Made by a program: the position numbers and the translations under genes. From Chloroflexota bacterium (lineage in GTDB: Bacteria > Chloroflexota > Dehalococcoidia > Lucifugimonadales > UBA3495): a DNA stretch of 45,379 nucleotides. The notes under the pieces were generated by a model. That model was not told the origin of the DNA. It saw only the letters and a program-made list of their open reading frames with translations, and did not search any database. Of the stretch, positions 34,497 to 44,027 are shown one piece after another. Where the stretch lies: NCBI GenBank assembly GCA_009837355.1, contig VXTR01000088.1, forward strand, positions 1 to 45,379, written 5' to 3'. Position 1 is the stretch's first letter; each line of letters starts with the position of its first letter.

Positions 34497-34525
34497 AATC
34501 TATCCCGCAGATTTACCGTCGTCAA
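34497..34525 (-). promoter_or_regulatory. Promoter of rex, near-leaderless
   Basis: On the minus strand TTGACG (34525-34520), a 17-nt spacer and TAGATT (34502-34497) would start transcription around 34490, about 3 nt before the ATG at 34487. On the plus strand the same stretch holds TATAAT (34494-34499), a possible -10 for the divergent DUF503 gene with a weak -35. Confidence 0.6.
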
Positions 34526-34551
34526 TAGCAATCAGGCCAACCGAAACCGTC

Positions 34552-34851
34552 ATGCACGTAGGAATCGCCCGCATCTCATTGCGACTGCCCGACAGCCGCA
34601 GCCTCAAAGACCGGCGCCAGGTGGCTCGCAGCCTGCCCCAGCGCATCCGAAGCCGCTTCAACGTCTCCGTGGCCCAGGACGCCGGCGCCGACGGCAACGC
34701 CTGGCAAAGCCTAACCCTGCTGGTCTCCTGCGTCAGCAGCGATGCCAACCACGCCGACGCCATGCTGGCCGAAGTCGTGGAATTTATCGAAAACAGCCGC
34801 CCCGACCTCCAGGTCCTCGACTACGGCTCCGAAACCATCAGCGGCCTTTGA
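34552..34851 (+). CDS. DUF503 (YlxP-like) protein
   Basis: The 99-residue protein starts MHVGIARISLRLPDSRSLKD and continues RRQVARSLPQRIRSRFNVSV, the DUF503 (PF04456) pattern; in Firmicutes YlxP lies beside rbfA and infB. Here it is divergent from rex. An insertion (AQDAGADGNAWQSL) replaces the usual short EVGxxDxWQ(R/L) stretch. It has no clear ribosome site, so short-leader initiation is likely. The family has no demonstrated activity and is thought to act in ribosome maturation. Confidence 0.85.
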   Translation: MHVGIARISLRLPDSRSLKDRRQVARSLPQRIRSRFNVSVAQDAGADGNAWQSLTLLVSCVSSDANHADAMLAEVVEFIENSRPDLQVLDYGSETISGL

Positions 34852-34853
34852 CT

Positions 34854-34880
34854 CGCTAATAGCGTTTGACGCTATTAGCG
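34854..34880. promoter_or_regulatory. Perfect palindromic operator of higBA
   Basis: CGCTAATAGCG (34854-34864) and CGCTATTAGCG (34870-34880) form an 11-bp perfect inverted repeat with a 5-nt centre TTTGA. It covers the higBA -35 box and begins 3 nt after the DUF503 stop. HigA antitoxins bind such dyads to repress their own promoter. No T-run follows, so a terminator is less likely. Confidence 0.8.
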
Positions 34881-34894
34881 GGAATTGCTATCAT
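34866..34894 (+). promoter_or_regulatory. Promoter of higBA
   Basis: TTGACG (34866-34871), a 17-nt spacer and TATCAT (34889-34894). The -35 box lies inside the palindrome, consistent with autorepression. Confidence 0.7.
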
Positions 34895-34937
34895 TGAATC
34901 CAATCGTGCAGAGCCTCGGCAATACGCGGAGTAAGCC

Positions 34938-35219
34938 GTGATTAAGAGCTTCAAAGACTCTGCTACCGAGTCCGCATTCGCATCCCATACCGTTCGGCAA
35001 TTTTCCGCTTCTCTACAGCGACAGGCACAACGCAAGCTGAGAATCATCGACAATGCCACTACGTTAAACGATTTACGAGTACCGCCCGGTAATCGCTTGG
35101 AGCGGTTGTCAGCAGACCGCGATGGTCAACATAGCATCCGCATTAACGACCAATGGCGGATTTGCTTTGTGTGGGATGACGGTGATGCTTGGGACGTAGA
35201 AATTGTAGATTACCATTGA
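34938..35219 (+). CDS. higB: HigB-type toxin (RelE family)
   Basis: The 93-residue protein matches the HigB/plasmid-maintenance killer group (PF05015): IKSFKDSATESAF at the start, RQAQRKLRIIDNATTLNDLR, then PPGNRLERLSADRDGQHSIR and INDQWRICFVWDDGDAWDVE (family IRINDQWRICFxW). It is expected to cut mRNA in the ribosomal A site and arrest growth. The GTG start is set by GGAG 6-7 nt upstream. Toxin precedes antitoxin, as is typical for higBA. The region is more AT-rich than its surroundings, suggesting acquisition. All conserved residues that I recognise are present, so it may be active. Confidence 0.92.
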   Translation: MIKSFKDSATESAFASHTVRQFSASLQRQAQRKLRIIDNATTLNDLRVPPGNRLERLSADRDGQHSIRINDQWRICFVWDDGDAWDVEIVDYH

Positions 35220-35254
35220 TTTAGAGCAACAATCGTTACTATGCGAGGCCCCAA

Positions 35255-35566
35255 ATGGCATCCGACTTGCAACGCTGGCTTGAGGAACAACCGCCGATTC
35301 ATCCCGGCGAAATTCTCAACGAGGAGTTTCTCAAGCCTATGAACATCAGCCAGTATCGTCTGGCTAAGTCCATCGGCGTTGACCCGCGCCGTATCCACGC
35401 CATCGTGCATGGCGAACGCTCCATCACCGCCGAAACCGCCCTTCTGCTCGCGCGTTTCTTCGGCAACAGCGCGGCTTTCTGGATTGGGTTGCAGAACCAG
35501 TACGACTTGGAAATTGCCCAGGAGCGCGTCGCTGATAAATTGGCCCTGGTCCAACCACATCGCTAG
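35255..35566 (+). CDS. higA: HigA-type antitoxin
   Basis: This 103-residue protein has an HTH_3 domain of the HigA group: PIHPGEILNEEFLKPMNISQ at the start, YRLAKSIGVDPRRIHAIVHG, ERSITAETALLLARFFGNSA and AFWIGLQNQYDLEIAQERV. It neutralises HigB and binds the 34854-34880 palindrome. It is 35 nt downstream of higB. Its stop codon overlaps that of the converging hydrolase by two bases (CTAG at 35563-35566). Confidence 0.93.
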   Translation: MASDLQRWLEEQPPIHPGEILNEEFLKPMNISQYRLAKSIGVDPRRIHAIVHGERSITAETALLLARFFGNSAAFWIGLQNQYDLEIAQERVADKLALVQPHR

Positions 35567-36338
35567 CCTGACGGCGAGGGCAGCCCGTCCACCCACCCGC
35601 GCAGCGCCTCCCAAAACTCCGGCGTGTCCCCAATGTCCAGGTGACCCACGCCGGCGATCTCGGCGTACTCCTTGGGCTCCTCAGCCGCCAGGTATAGCTT
35701 GCGCCCTTGCTCCGCCGGCACGATGTCGTCTCCGTCCCGTGCAGTATCAGCAGCGGGCATCCGATGTCTCCCACGCAGGCCAGCGAGTTGTACCGGTTGC
35801 GCACCAGCCACCCGCCCAGCGTCAGCGTCGGATGCCTCCGCCGCGCCATGTCCCGCAGCGACGCAAACGGCGCCACCAGCGCCACGCCGCCGGGCCGACT
35901 CGATTCCGCCGCCAGCCGCAATGCCACCGCCGCGCCCATTGATACGCCCAGGTAGAGCGTCTGCTCCGGAACCGCGCCGTAGCGCTCTTGCAGGTGCGCC
36001 AGGGCCGTTCTTGCGTCAACGGCAGTATTCCCCACCGTTGCTTTGCCGGTGCTCTCGCCGAACCCGCCGTAGTCAAACCCGAAGATGTTGGCCCCGGTAT
36101 GCTTCCGCACCGCGCCGAACTCCCCAACCCGCAGGCTGAGGTTGCCGCCGTTCCCGCCGAACCATAGCCAGGTCAAGTCGGCTCGCTCGTCCCCCCGAAT
36201 GTACCAGCAATGCAGACGCCGGCCGTCCCCGGTCTCCGCCCAGCTCTCGACGTAGTCCATGCCCAGGTCGGTGGGCCGCGCTTCGCAAACCGGCCGGGGC
36301 TGAAACAGGAGGCGGCGTTCCAATATCTCCAGCAGCAT
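35563..36338 (-). pseudogene. Alpha/beta hydrolase (DUF-type serine esterase) with frameshift
   Basis: The frame from the ATG at 36338 encodes a serine hydrolase of the BAAT/YqkD-like group: TWLWFGGNGGNLSLRVGEF, IFGFDYGGFGESTGKATV, the nucleophile elbow YLGVSMGAAVALRLAAESS and CPLLILHGT. At about 35731-35732 the frame is lost. The rest of the protein (DDIVPAEQGRKLYLAAEEPK, GVGHLDIGDTPEFWEALRG) continues in the neighbouring frame to a TAG at 35563. Restoring one base gives HGTxDDIVP, the expected acid motif. A one-nucleotide deletion (real mutation or sequencing error) is therefore likely. Without it the product lacks the catalytic Asp and His. It is 22 nt downstream of the Fe-S oxidoreductase gene. 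Confidence 0.8.
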
Positions 36339-36360
36339 GGCGGTAAGCTCCGCGCCCCGC

Positions 36361-38433
36361 TCAGTCGTCCCCCAGGCTGTCCGCCAGGATTTCCAGCACG
36401 TCCCGCGCCTCCTTGACGTCCGCCTCGCCCTTGGACTGGATGCCCTCGGTCATCATCTGCAGGCAGAAGGGGCAGGAGACTCCAACCGTGTCCGCTCCCG
36501 TCTCCAGGAAGTGGTCCGTTCGCACGTGGTTGATGCGCTCGCCCTGGCTCTCCTCAATCCACATGTGGCCGCCGCCGGCGCCGCAGCAGAACCCGCGCTC
36601 CCGGCAACGCGGCGACATCTCCACCAGCGTCAGGCCCGGAATGGCTTTGGCCACGTTGCGCGGCTCGTCGTACACCCCGTTGTGCCGGCCCAGGAAGCAC
36701 GAATCGTGGTAGGCCACCGACACGTCCATCATCTTCACCGGCTTGACCCGCCCTTCCTTGATCAGCCCGTCCACGAACTGGCTGTAGTGCAGCACTTCGT
36801 AGTTGCCGCCGAACTGCGGATACTCGTTGCGGATGGTATTGAAGCAGTGCGGGCAGATCGTAACCACGGTCTTGATGTTGTAGCTGTTCATTACCTCAAC
36901 GTTCTGCTGCGCCAGCATCTGGTACAGGTACTCGTTGCCCATCCGGCGGGCCGGGTCGCCCGTGCACGACTCCTCCTCGCCCAGGATGGCGAAGTCCACG
37001 CCGGCCGACTTCAGCACCTTCACCATCGAGCGGGCGATGCCCTGGCTCCGCTGCTCCAACGCGGCGGTGCAGCCCACCCAGAACAGCACCTCGGCGTCGG
37101 GCTTCTCCGCGATGGTCGGCACGTCCAGCCCCTCGGCCCAGTCCGTGCGGGCAAATGTCGTGCCGCGCCAGGGATGCCCCCGCTGTTCCATGCTCAGCAG
37201 GGCGTTCATCCCCGTTTCCGGAATCCGCGATTCTTCCAGCACCAGGCTTCGGCGCATATCCATGATGGTCGGCACGTGCTCCACCACCACCGGACACTCC
37301 TCCATGCACGCGCCGCAGGACACGCAGTCCCAGATGGCCTGCTCCGGAATTGCCCCGTCAATCAGCGGCATCGGCTCCACGTGCGTCGCGTCCCGCGGCC
37401 CCTGGTGGCCGATGGCAATCATGTGCTCCTTCAGGTTCTCCACAATGTGCATCGGCGACAGAATCTTGCCCGTTGTGTTCGCCGGGCAGGCGTCGGTGCA
37501 CCGTCCGCACACCGCGCAGGCGTACCCGTCCAGCAGCTGCCGCCAGGTGAAATCCTGCACCCGCGACGCCCCGAACCGCGCGTCCTCGTCCATGCTCTCC
37601 AGGTCAATCAGCGGGATTTGCAAACCACCGCGCGGTTCCAGATTGCGGAAGAAGGCGTTCACTGGCGCGGCCACCATGTGGATGTGCTTGGAGAACGGAA
37701 TGTACAGCCCGAATCCCAGGATGATGAGCAGGTGTATCCACCAGAACGTCGCTTGCAGCGCCCCGGCTGCTCCGGCCGACAACCCCATCCCGGTGAACCA
37801 GCCGCCAATCGCGCCGCCGACGATTACGTCCGCCTCCGGGCCGTGTCCGTCGCCGGCCACGTAGAACGAGTGCACCAGCAGCGTGGCAATCATCAATCCG
37901 GCGGTCAACCCAACGATGACCACCGACTCGCCCTTGCGCGTCAGGTCAAAGCTCAGGCGATGCGGCTGCGCTATCCAGCGACGGACCAGCGCCCACACCA
38001 GCGCCGCCAGCACCAGCACGGCCAGCACTTCCAGGTAAATGCTGTACACCAAAACGCCGGTCTTGGTCAGGATGGTCTCGCCCAGGGGATGCCATATCGA
38101 CCCCCCGAATATGAAAATCAGGTAGGACAGACTGAAGGACAGAAACCCCCAGAAGATGGTCGCATGTCCGATGCCGGCCAGGTCGATGCGCCGGGAGCGC
38201 GGGTCGGTTCGCCCCACTCGCTGCAACACCTTGCGCTGTCCCAGCACGATGGCCGCCGCGCCCACCAGGCGCGTCAGCGGACGGTCGAACCGGGCGGTGG
38301 CCGTTCCTTGCAGCACCAGCCGGAACACCCGGTAATACACCGCGTAACCGGCCACGGCAAAGACAATAGCGGTCAGCGCGTACACGCCGACCCAAACGGG
38401 AATCACGCCAAAAAGAACGTCGGGGGGAACCAT
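36361..38433 (-). CDS. EtfD/HdrD-like membrane Fe-S oxidoreductase
   Basis: This 690-residue fusion has about six N-terminal membrane helices (1-255) similar to the heme-b NarI gamma domain. They contain His residues in LAGIGHATIFWGF (90), LLVHSFYVAGDGHG (~188) and WWIHLLIILGF (~234). Two [4Fe-4S] motifs follow: C306-x2-C309-x2-C312-x3-C316-P and C370-x2-C373-x2-C376-x3-C380-P. Two CCG domains of the HdrD type come last (SCTGDPARRMG, ICPHCFNTIRNEY; HDSCFLGRHN, RGFCCGAGGGHM, SCPFCLQMM). Such proteins (EtfD/FadF) pass electrons from ETF to the quinone pool. This suits the acyl-CoA dehydrogenase in the window. The ATG at 38433 gives the expected N-terminus; a longer frame to 38478 is less likely. 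Confidence 0.9.
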   Translation of the reverse strand: MVPPDVLFGVIPVWVGVYALTAIVFAVAGYAVYYRVFRLVLQGTATARFDRPLTRLVGAAAIVLGQRKVLQRVGRTDPRSRRIDLAGIGHATIFWGFLSFSLSYLIFIFGGSIWHPLGETILTKTGVLVYSIYLEVLAVLVLAALVWALVRRWIAQPHRLSFDLTRKGESVVIVGLTAGLMIATLLVHSFYVAGDGHGPEADVIVGGAIGGWFTGMGLSAGAAGALQATFWWIHLLIILGFGLYIPFSKHIHMVAAPVNAFFRNLEPRGGLQIPLIDLESMDEDARFGASRVQDFTWRQLLDGYACAVCGRCTDACPANTTGKILSPMHIVENLKEHMIAIGHQGPRDATHVEPMPLIDGAIPEQAIWDCVSCGACMEECPVVVEHVPTIMDMRRSLVLEESRIPETGMNALLSMEQRGHPWRGTTFARTDWAEGLDVPTIAEKPDAEVLFWVGCTAALEQRSQGIARSMVKVLKSAGVDFAILGEEESCTGDPARRMGNEYLYQMLAQQNVEVMNSYNIKTVVTICPHCFNTIRNEYPQFGGNYEVLHYSQFVDGLIKEGRVKPVKMMDVSVAYHDSCFLGRHNGVYDEPRNVAKAIPGLTLVEMSPRCRERGFCCGAGGGHMWIEESQGERINHVRTDHFLETGADTVGVSCPFCLQMMTEGIQSKGEADVKEARDVLEILADSLGDD

Positions 38434-38555
38434 ATACGACCCTGTTGAAACGCAGCCGGCGCAAGTCCGGCCCGCCAAGCATAAAAGTGGCGGCTAGTGT
38501 ACCACGTTCCACCGCAATTCCCCCGAAAGTGAGCGTCCGCAAGTCGCCAACCTCC

Positions 38556-38585
38556 TTGACGCGCCGCGCCGCCCCGTTGTAACAT
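38556..38585 (+). promoter_or_regulatory. Promoter of pyrG
   Basis: TTGACG (38556-38561), an 18-nt spacer and TAACAT (38580-38585) give a leader of about 75 nt. The 232-nt gap between the oxidoreductase and pyrG starts holds nothing else that I can support. Confidence 0.6.
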
Positions 38586-38665
38586 TGCACTGTCCCCCTT
38601 ACTGTCAACGGCATCCATTCCCGGCTATCCGGGCCGTTTCAGGCCGTCGAACTCGTTTGATATCT

Positions 38666-40321
38666 ATGCCCACTAAGTACATCTTCGTGACCGGGGGCGT
38701 GGTCAGCTCCATCGGCAAGGGCATCTGCGTTGCCTCCATCGGGCGCATCCTCAAAAGCCAGGGGCTTTCTGTTACCGTCATCAAGCTCGACCCCTACCTC
38801 AACGTTGACCCCGGCACCATGTCGCCCTACCAGCATGGCGAGGTCTTCGTCACCAGGGACGGCGGCGAAACCGACCTCGACCTCGGCCACTACGAACGCT
38901 TCATCGACGTCGAGCTCACCCGCGACAGCAACGTAACCGCCGGCCAGGCCTACCTCGAACTGATTACCCGCGAGCGTCGCGGCGACTTCCTCGGCGGCAC
39001 CATCCAGACCGTGCCCCACCTCACCAATGAAATAAAAGACCGTTTGATTGGCCTCGCCGAGAAATCCAACGCCGACGTGGTCGTCGTCGAGGTCGGCGGC
39101 ACCGTGGGCGACATCGAAGGATTGCCCTTCCTCGAAGCCATCCGACAGATGCGCAACACCGTGGGACGCAACAATGTCTTCTACATCCACCTTACCCTGC
39201 TGCCCTACATCTCCGCGTCGGAAGAACTGAAAACCAAGCCCACCCAGCACAGCGTAAAAGAACTGCGCAGCATCGGCATCCAGCCCGACGCCCTCATCTG
39301 CCGCAGCGACACCGAGGTAACCTCCAGCATCCAGGAAAAGCTTTCCCTCTTCTGCGACGTGGAAACCGAAGCCGTCTTCCCCATGCCCACCGTCGGCAAC
39401 GTGTACGAAGTGCCCCTGATCATGGAACAGTTCGGATTGGGTCGGTTCCTCTCCCAGTCCCTGGCCCTGGACGGCCAGCGGGAACTGGCCGAGTGGTACG
39501 ACCTGGTTAACCGTATGAACGCCGCCGAGCAAGCCGTCCCCATCGCCATCGTCGGCAAGTACGTGGAATACCCCGATTCCTATATGTCGGTGCGCGAGGC
39601 ATTGCGCCACGCCGCCGCCTCCTGCGGCCTCAAGGCCGAGGTGCGCTGGGTGCATTCCGAAGCGGTGGAGCGCGACGGCCCCGACGCTTACCTCAACGAC
39701 GTCTGCGGCATCGTGGTTCCCGGCGGGTTCGGCCCCCGCGGAGTCGAAGGCATGGTCGATACCAGCCGCTACGCCCGCGACAAGGGCGTCCCCTACCTGG
39801 GCCTGTGCCTCGGTATGCAGGTCATGGTCATCGACTGGGCCCGGGACGTTACCGGCCTCAGGTGGGCCAATTCGTCGGAGCTTGACCCCGACTGCGAGCA
39901 TCCCGTCATCGACATCATGCACGGCCAGCGCTGCATCACCGACCTCGGCGGCACCATGCGGCTGGGCCAGTATCCCTGTCGTCCTCAGTCCAACACCCGC
40001 ATGGCCCAGGCTTACGGCCTCGACCAAGTCATGGAGCGCCACCGGCACCGCTACGAAGTCAACAACAACTATCGCGAGTCCCTGGAAGCCTCCGGCATGG
40101 TGATGAGCGGCCTGTCTCCCGACGGCGAACTGGTGGAGGCGGCCGAGATTCCCGACCACCCTTTCATGGTCGGCGTGCAGTTCCATCCCGAGTTTCAATC
40201 TCGCCCCAACCGTCCCCATCCGCTCTTCTGCGCGCTGATGGGACAGGCGCAAAAGACCGTCCGCGAGGGTAAGCAGCTGCCCTTCAACCGCCCCGGCTGG
40301 TGGTCCTTTTCAACTCATTAA
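38666..40321 (+). CDS. pyrG: CTP synthase
   Basis: This 551-residue enzyme aminates UTP to CTP with glutamine. The synthetase domain has the P-loop FVTGGVVSSIGKGICVAS (~8-25), LDPYLNVDPGTMSPYQHGEV and VEVGGTVGDIEGLPFLEAIR. The class-I glutaminase domain has GGFGPRGVEGMV, the nucleophile Cys in YLGLCLGMQVMVID and the His/Glu in VGVQFHPEFQSRP. Both domains look complete. The ATG at 38666 fits the family start (MPTKYIFVTGG) but lacks an evident ribosome site. The C-terminal ~20 residues are extended (LPFNRPGWWSF). Confidence 0.97.
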   Translation: MPTKYIFVTGGVVSSIGKGICVASIGRILKSQGLSVTVIKLDPYLNVDPGTMSPYQHGEVFVTRDGGETDLDLGHYERFIDVELTRDSNVTAGQAYLELITRERRGDFLGGTIQTVPHLTNEIKDRLIGLAEKSNADVVVVEVGGTVGDIEGLPFLEAIRQMRNTVGRNNVFYIHLTLLPYISASEELKTKPTQHSVKELRSIGIQPDALICRSDTEVTSSIQEKLSLFCDVETEAVFPMPTVGNVYEVPLIMEQFGLGRFLSQSLALDGQRELAEWYDLVNRMNAAEQAVPIAIVGKYVEYPDSYMSVREALRHAAASCGLKAEVRWVHSEAVERDGPDAYLNDVCGIVVPGGFGPRGVEGMVDTSRYARDKGVPYLGLCLGMQVMVIDWARDVTGLRWANSSELDPDCEHPVIDIMHGQRCITDLGGTMRLGQYPCRPQSNTRMAQAYGLDQVMERHRHRYEVNNNYRESLEASGMVMSGLSPDGELVEAAEIPDHPFMVGVQFHPEFQSRPNRPHPLFCALMGQAQKTVREGKQLPFNRPGWWSFSTH

Positions 40322-40491
40322 CTACAGCAACCCCCTCTCCATTGAGAGAAGAGGGCGAGGTGCGGAACGTCCGCCTTTGGCGGGAGGGTAACGCCCCTGC
40401 CCGGTTCCCAAACCCCGCTCCGGCGGGATAACGGCAACGTCGCCATGGCTCCCCGTCGGGAGAAATCACCGAGTCAGGGAGGATACCGCAA
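40322..40491. repeat. Repeat-bearing, hairpin-rich spacer between pyrG and tal
   Basis: The 170-nt spacer holds no gene. It begins with a CCCCCTCTCC...GAGAGAAGAGGGCGAGG element (40331-40361), related to the copies in the phage genes. It then has small dyads: CGGA/TCCG (40363-40373), CCCGC/GCGGG (40417-40430) and CTCCC/GGGAG (40450-40463). These could form a structured 3' end for pyrG or a leader for the next gene. No T-tract terminator is seen. GGGAGG precedes the next ATG. Confidence 0.5.
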
Positions 40492-41151
40492 ATGAAGCTA
40501 TTTCTGGACACCGCGAACATCGACGAAATCCGACAGGGCGCTCAGCTGGGCGTCATCTCCGGCATCACCACCAACCCCTCGCTGGCCGCCAAAGAAGGCA
40601 TCGGCGGTTCCGCCGGATACCGCGCCGCCGTCCAGGAAATCGCCGACATCATCGACGGCCCCATCTCCGTCGAAGTCGTCAGCACCGACGCCGACGGTAT
40701 GATTGCCGAAGGCCGCGACATCGCTGAGTGGATTCCCAACCCCTGGGTCAAGATTCCCAGCACCGAGGAGGGTTTCAAGGCCATCAGCGTCCTGGCCCGC
40801 GACGGCATCCAAATCAACCAGACCCTCGTGTTCACCGTCAACCAGGCATTGCTAGGCGCCAACGCCGGCAGCACCGTGGTCAGCCCCTTCGTCGGTCGCC
40901 TCGACGACATCGGACAGGACGGCATGGCCCTGGTGCGCGACATCGTCGGCGTGTATCGCGAGCAGAACGTGGAAACCATGGTTATGGCCGCCAGCATCCG
41001 CGGAGCGCGCCACTGCGTTACCGCCGCCCAGGCCGGCGCCCACATCTCCACCATCCCCTACAACGTACTTATGCAGATGATTAAACACCCACTAACCGAC
41101 GCCGGTCTGGCGAGTTTCCTCCGAGACTGGCAGCAAGCATCCGGAGGCTGA
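40492..41151 (+). CDS. Transaldolase / fructose-6-phosphate aldolase
   Basis: This 219-residue class-I aldolase of the small TalC/FSA type starts MKLFLDTANIDEIRQGAQLG and contains VISGITTNPSLAAKEG, VSVEVVSTDADGMIAEGRDI-like segments, the Schiff-base Lys in PWVKIPSTEEGFKAI, and FSVNQALLGANAG-type segments. It ends with HISTIPYNVLMQMIKHPLTD. The short form with ~215-220 residues forms decamers and acts in pentose-phosphate flow as transaldolase, or as fructose-6-phosphate aldolase; the two cannot be separated here. GGGAGG precedes the ATG. It is followed by rho after 4 nt. Confidence 0.93.
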   Translation: MKLFLDTANIDEIRQGAQLGVISGITTNPSLAAKEGIGGSAGYRAAVQEIADIIDGPISVEVVSTDADGMIAEGRDIAEWIPNPWVKIPSTEEGFKAISVLARDGIQINQTLVFTVNQALLGANAGSTVVSPFVGRLDDIGQDGMALVRDIVGVYREQNVETMVMAASIRGARHCVTAAQAGAHISTIPYNVLMQMIKHPLTDAGLASFLRDWQQASGG

Positions 41152-41155
41152 CGAT

Positions 41156-42592
<1,437 letters not shown>

Positions 42593-42616
42593 CCACCCTC
42601 CTGGCGGGTATCGGTT

Positions 42617-43219
42617 ATGACTACCACTGCTAAACCACGCACGGGTATGCGAGTATCCGTCGCCGAGTTCCTGGAACTTGAACTCCCCGAACCGGACGAC
42701 AAGCGCAAGATGGAGCTGGACGACGGAGTGCTCTACATTATGCCCAGACCCAGGCCGCGCCATCAATCCGTACAAGGCTCGCTGTACTACCATATAGAAA
42801 CCTACTTACGCGGCCTTGCCGAACGTCCTGGCGTCGCGTACATGGATGTCAACGTCGCCTTGCCCTCCGAATTGCCTCGCCTGTTCGCCCCCGACTTGAC
42901 CGTCATTCTGTACGGTGGCGCAGCAGTCGTCGGTGAGCGAATGCTGGAAGGCGTCCCAGCCATCGTGGCGGAAATCCTCTCCACGGACCGCAGCCGCGAC
43001 TTGACGCGCAAGCGGCAGGTCTATGCGGAGGCGGGAATCCCGGAATACTGGATTATTGACCAGCAAAACGATACGGCGATGCAACTGGAATTGCAGGATG
43101 GCGAGTACGTGCAGCGCGCAGCCCTGGCCGCCGGCGACACGCTCACCACGCCCTTGCTCCCCGGCCTGGCAATCCCATTGGCCGACGTATTCCACCACCG
43201 CAGTCAACTCCCCAACTGA
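42617..43219 (+). CDS. Uma2-family (DUF820) nuclease-like protein
   Basis: This 200-residue protein has the restriction-endonuclease-like Uma2 fold (PF05685): KMELDDGVLYIMPRPRPRHQ near residue 32, FAPDLTVILYGG with the active-site Asp (~93), VPAIVAEILSTDRSRDLTRK with Glu (~116), and QVYAEAGIPEYWIIDQQNDT with the family YxxxGIxEYWIID motif. The PD-(D/E)xK-type acidic residues look complete, but the biochemical role of the family is unknown. It is common in cyanobacteria and Chloroflexota. It lies between rho and the two-component genes on the same strand. Confidence 0.9.
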   Translation: MTTTAKPRTGMRVSVAEFLELELPEPDDKRKMELDDGVLYIMPRPRPRHQSVQGSLYYHIETYLRGLAERPGVAYMDVNVALPSELPRLFAPDLTVILYGGAAVVGERMLEGVPAIVAEILSTDRSRDLTRKRQVYAEAGIPEYWIIDQQNDTAMQLELQDGEYVQRAALAAGDTLTTPLLPGLAIPLADVFHHRSQLPN

Positions 43220-43235
43220 CGGGAATAGCGCAGCG

Positions 43236-44018
43236 ATGTCTCCCCGCTCCGGCAATATCCTCGTTGTTGACGACGAGGCGACTTCCGCCATCGTCCGGGC
43301 GGTCTGCCGTCGCCTGGAAGATGAAGGCTGGAGCACCCGCGTCGTCAGCAAGGAAGAGCATGGCTCCGCCGACGATATGCTCTGGGCTGCCCTGGAAGAG
43401 ATTGAAGAGAGCCTGCCCGACGGCGTCATTCTCGACGTCCGGCTGGGCGAGTACCGCGACGACCATTTCAAAGGTCTCGACCTGTTGAAGCGCATCGTCG
43501 CCGACCGGCCTCACCTCCCGGTGCTGATGTTCACCCAGTACAGCCACGGCGTCGAGCGCGACACCGTCGCCCGCAGCGCCTTGCAGGTCGAGGCCCCCGT
43601 TGAGTTCATCGACAAGCTGGCGTCCCCCGAGGAGGTCGCCCTGCGGATACGCCGCCTCGTCGGCGCGGAACCCGAGACCATCGCCATCGGCAGCCGCATC
43701 GTCCTCGATGCCGACGCCGGGGCCGTGCTCATCAAGTATTCCGACGGACAGCTGGCCGCCGTCAACGACGTGCGCGGCCGCCGCTTTGAAATCCTGCGCG
43801 AGCTGGCCCAGGCCTGGTATCGCAGCCCGGGCAACGTGGTTCCCTTCGACCGCCTGGAACGCTATCTGGAAGGCGATGACACCCGCGCGTCCCTGCGGGT
43901 TCGCATCCGCGAGATCAAGGTGGCCATGGGGCGAGCCCTCGAACAGCCCCTGGGCGCTAACGACTTCATCGTCAGCGTGCGCGACCGAGGCTATCGCCTG
44001 CTGCCGCCCCGGGAGTGA
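43236..44018 (+). CDS. Response regulator with winged-helix output domain
   Basis: This 260-residue regulator has a receiver domain at 1-145 with acidic pair D12/D13 (VVDDE), phosphoacceptor D67 (VILDVRLGEY), T100 (LMFTQYSH) and K127 (FIDKLAS). The receiver has extra sequence between beta1 and beta3 (VVSKEEHGSADDMLWAALEE). A C-terminal winged helix (OmpR/PhoB-type; LRVRIREIKVAMGRALEQPL, VRDRGYRLLPP) follows from ~165. The ATG at 43236 starts the typical N-terminus. It is followed after 9 nt by a histidine kinase, the likely cognate partner. Targets are unknown. Confidence 0.88.
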   Translation: MSPRSGNILVVDDEATSAIVRAVCRRLEDEGWSTRVVSKEEHGSADDMLWAALEEIEESLPDGVILDVRLGEYRDDHFKGLDLLKRIVADRPHLPVLMFTQYSHGVERDTVARSALQVEAPVEFIDKLASPEEVALRIRRLVGAEPETIAIGSRIVLDADAGAVLIKYSDGQLAAVNDVRGRRFEILRELAQAWYRSPGNVVPFDRLERYLEGDDTRASLRVRIREIKVAMGRALEQPLGANDFIVSVRDRGYRLLPPRE

Positions 44019-44027
44019 TGGCTGCTT

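Noticed and set aside
36337-38448. 703-residue plus-strand frame opposite the Fe-S oxidoreductase
   Set aside because: The minus strand carries complete cysteine motifs and membrane helices; the plus frame is Arg/His/Pro-rich filler.
40331-40361. CRISPR repeat or tandem array near pyrG
   Set aside because: Copies are dispersed in the window, differ in sequence and lack regular spacing; they fit REP-like interspersed elements.
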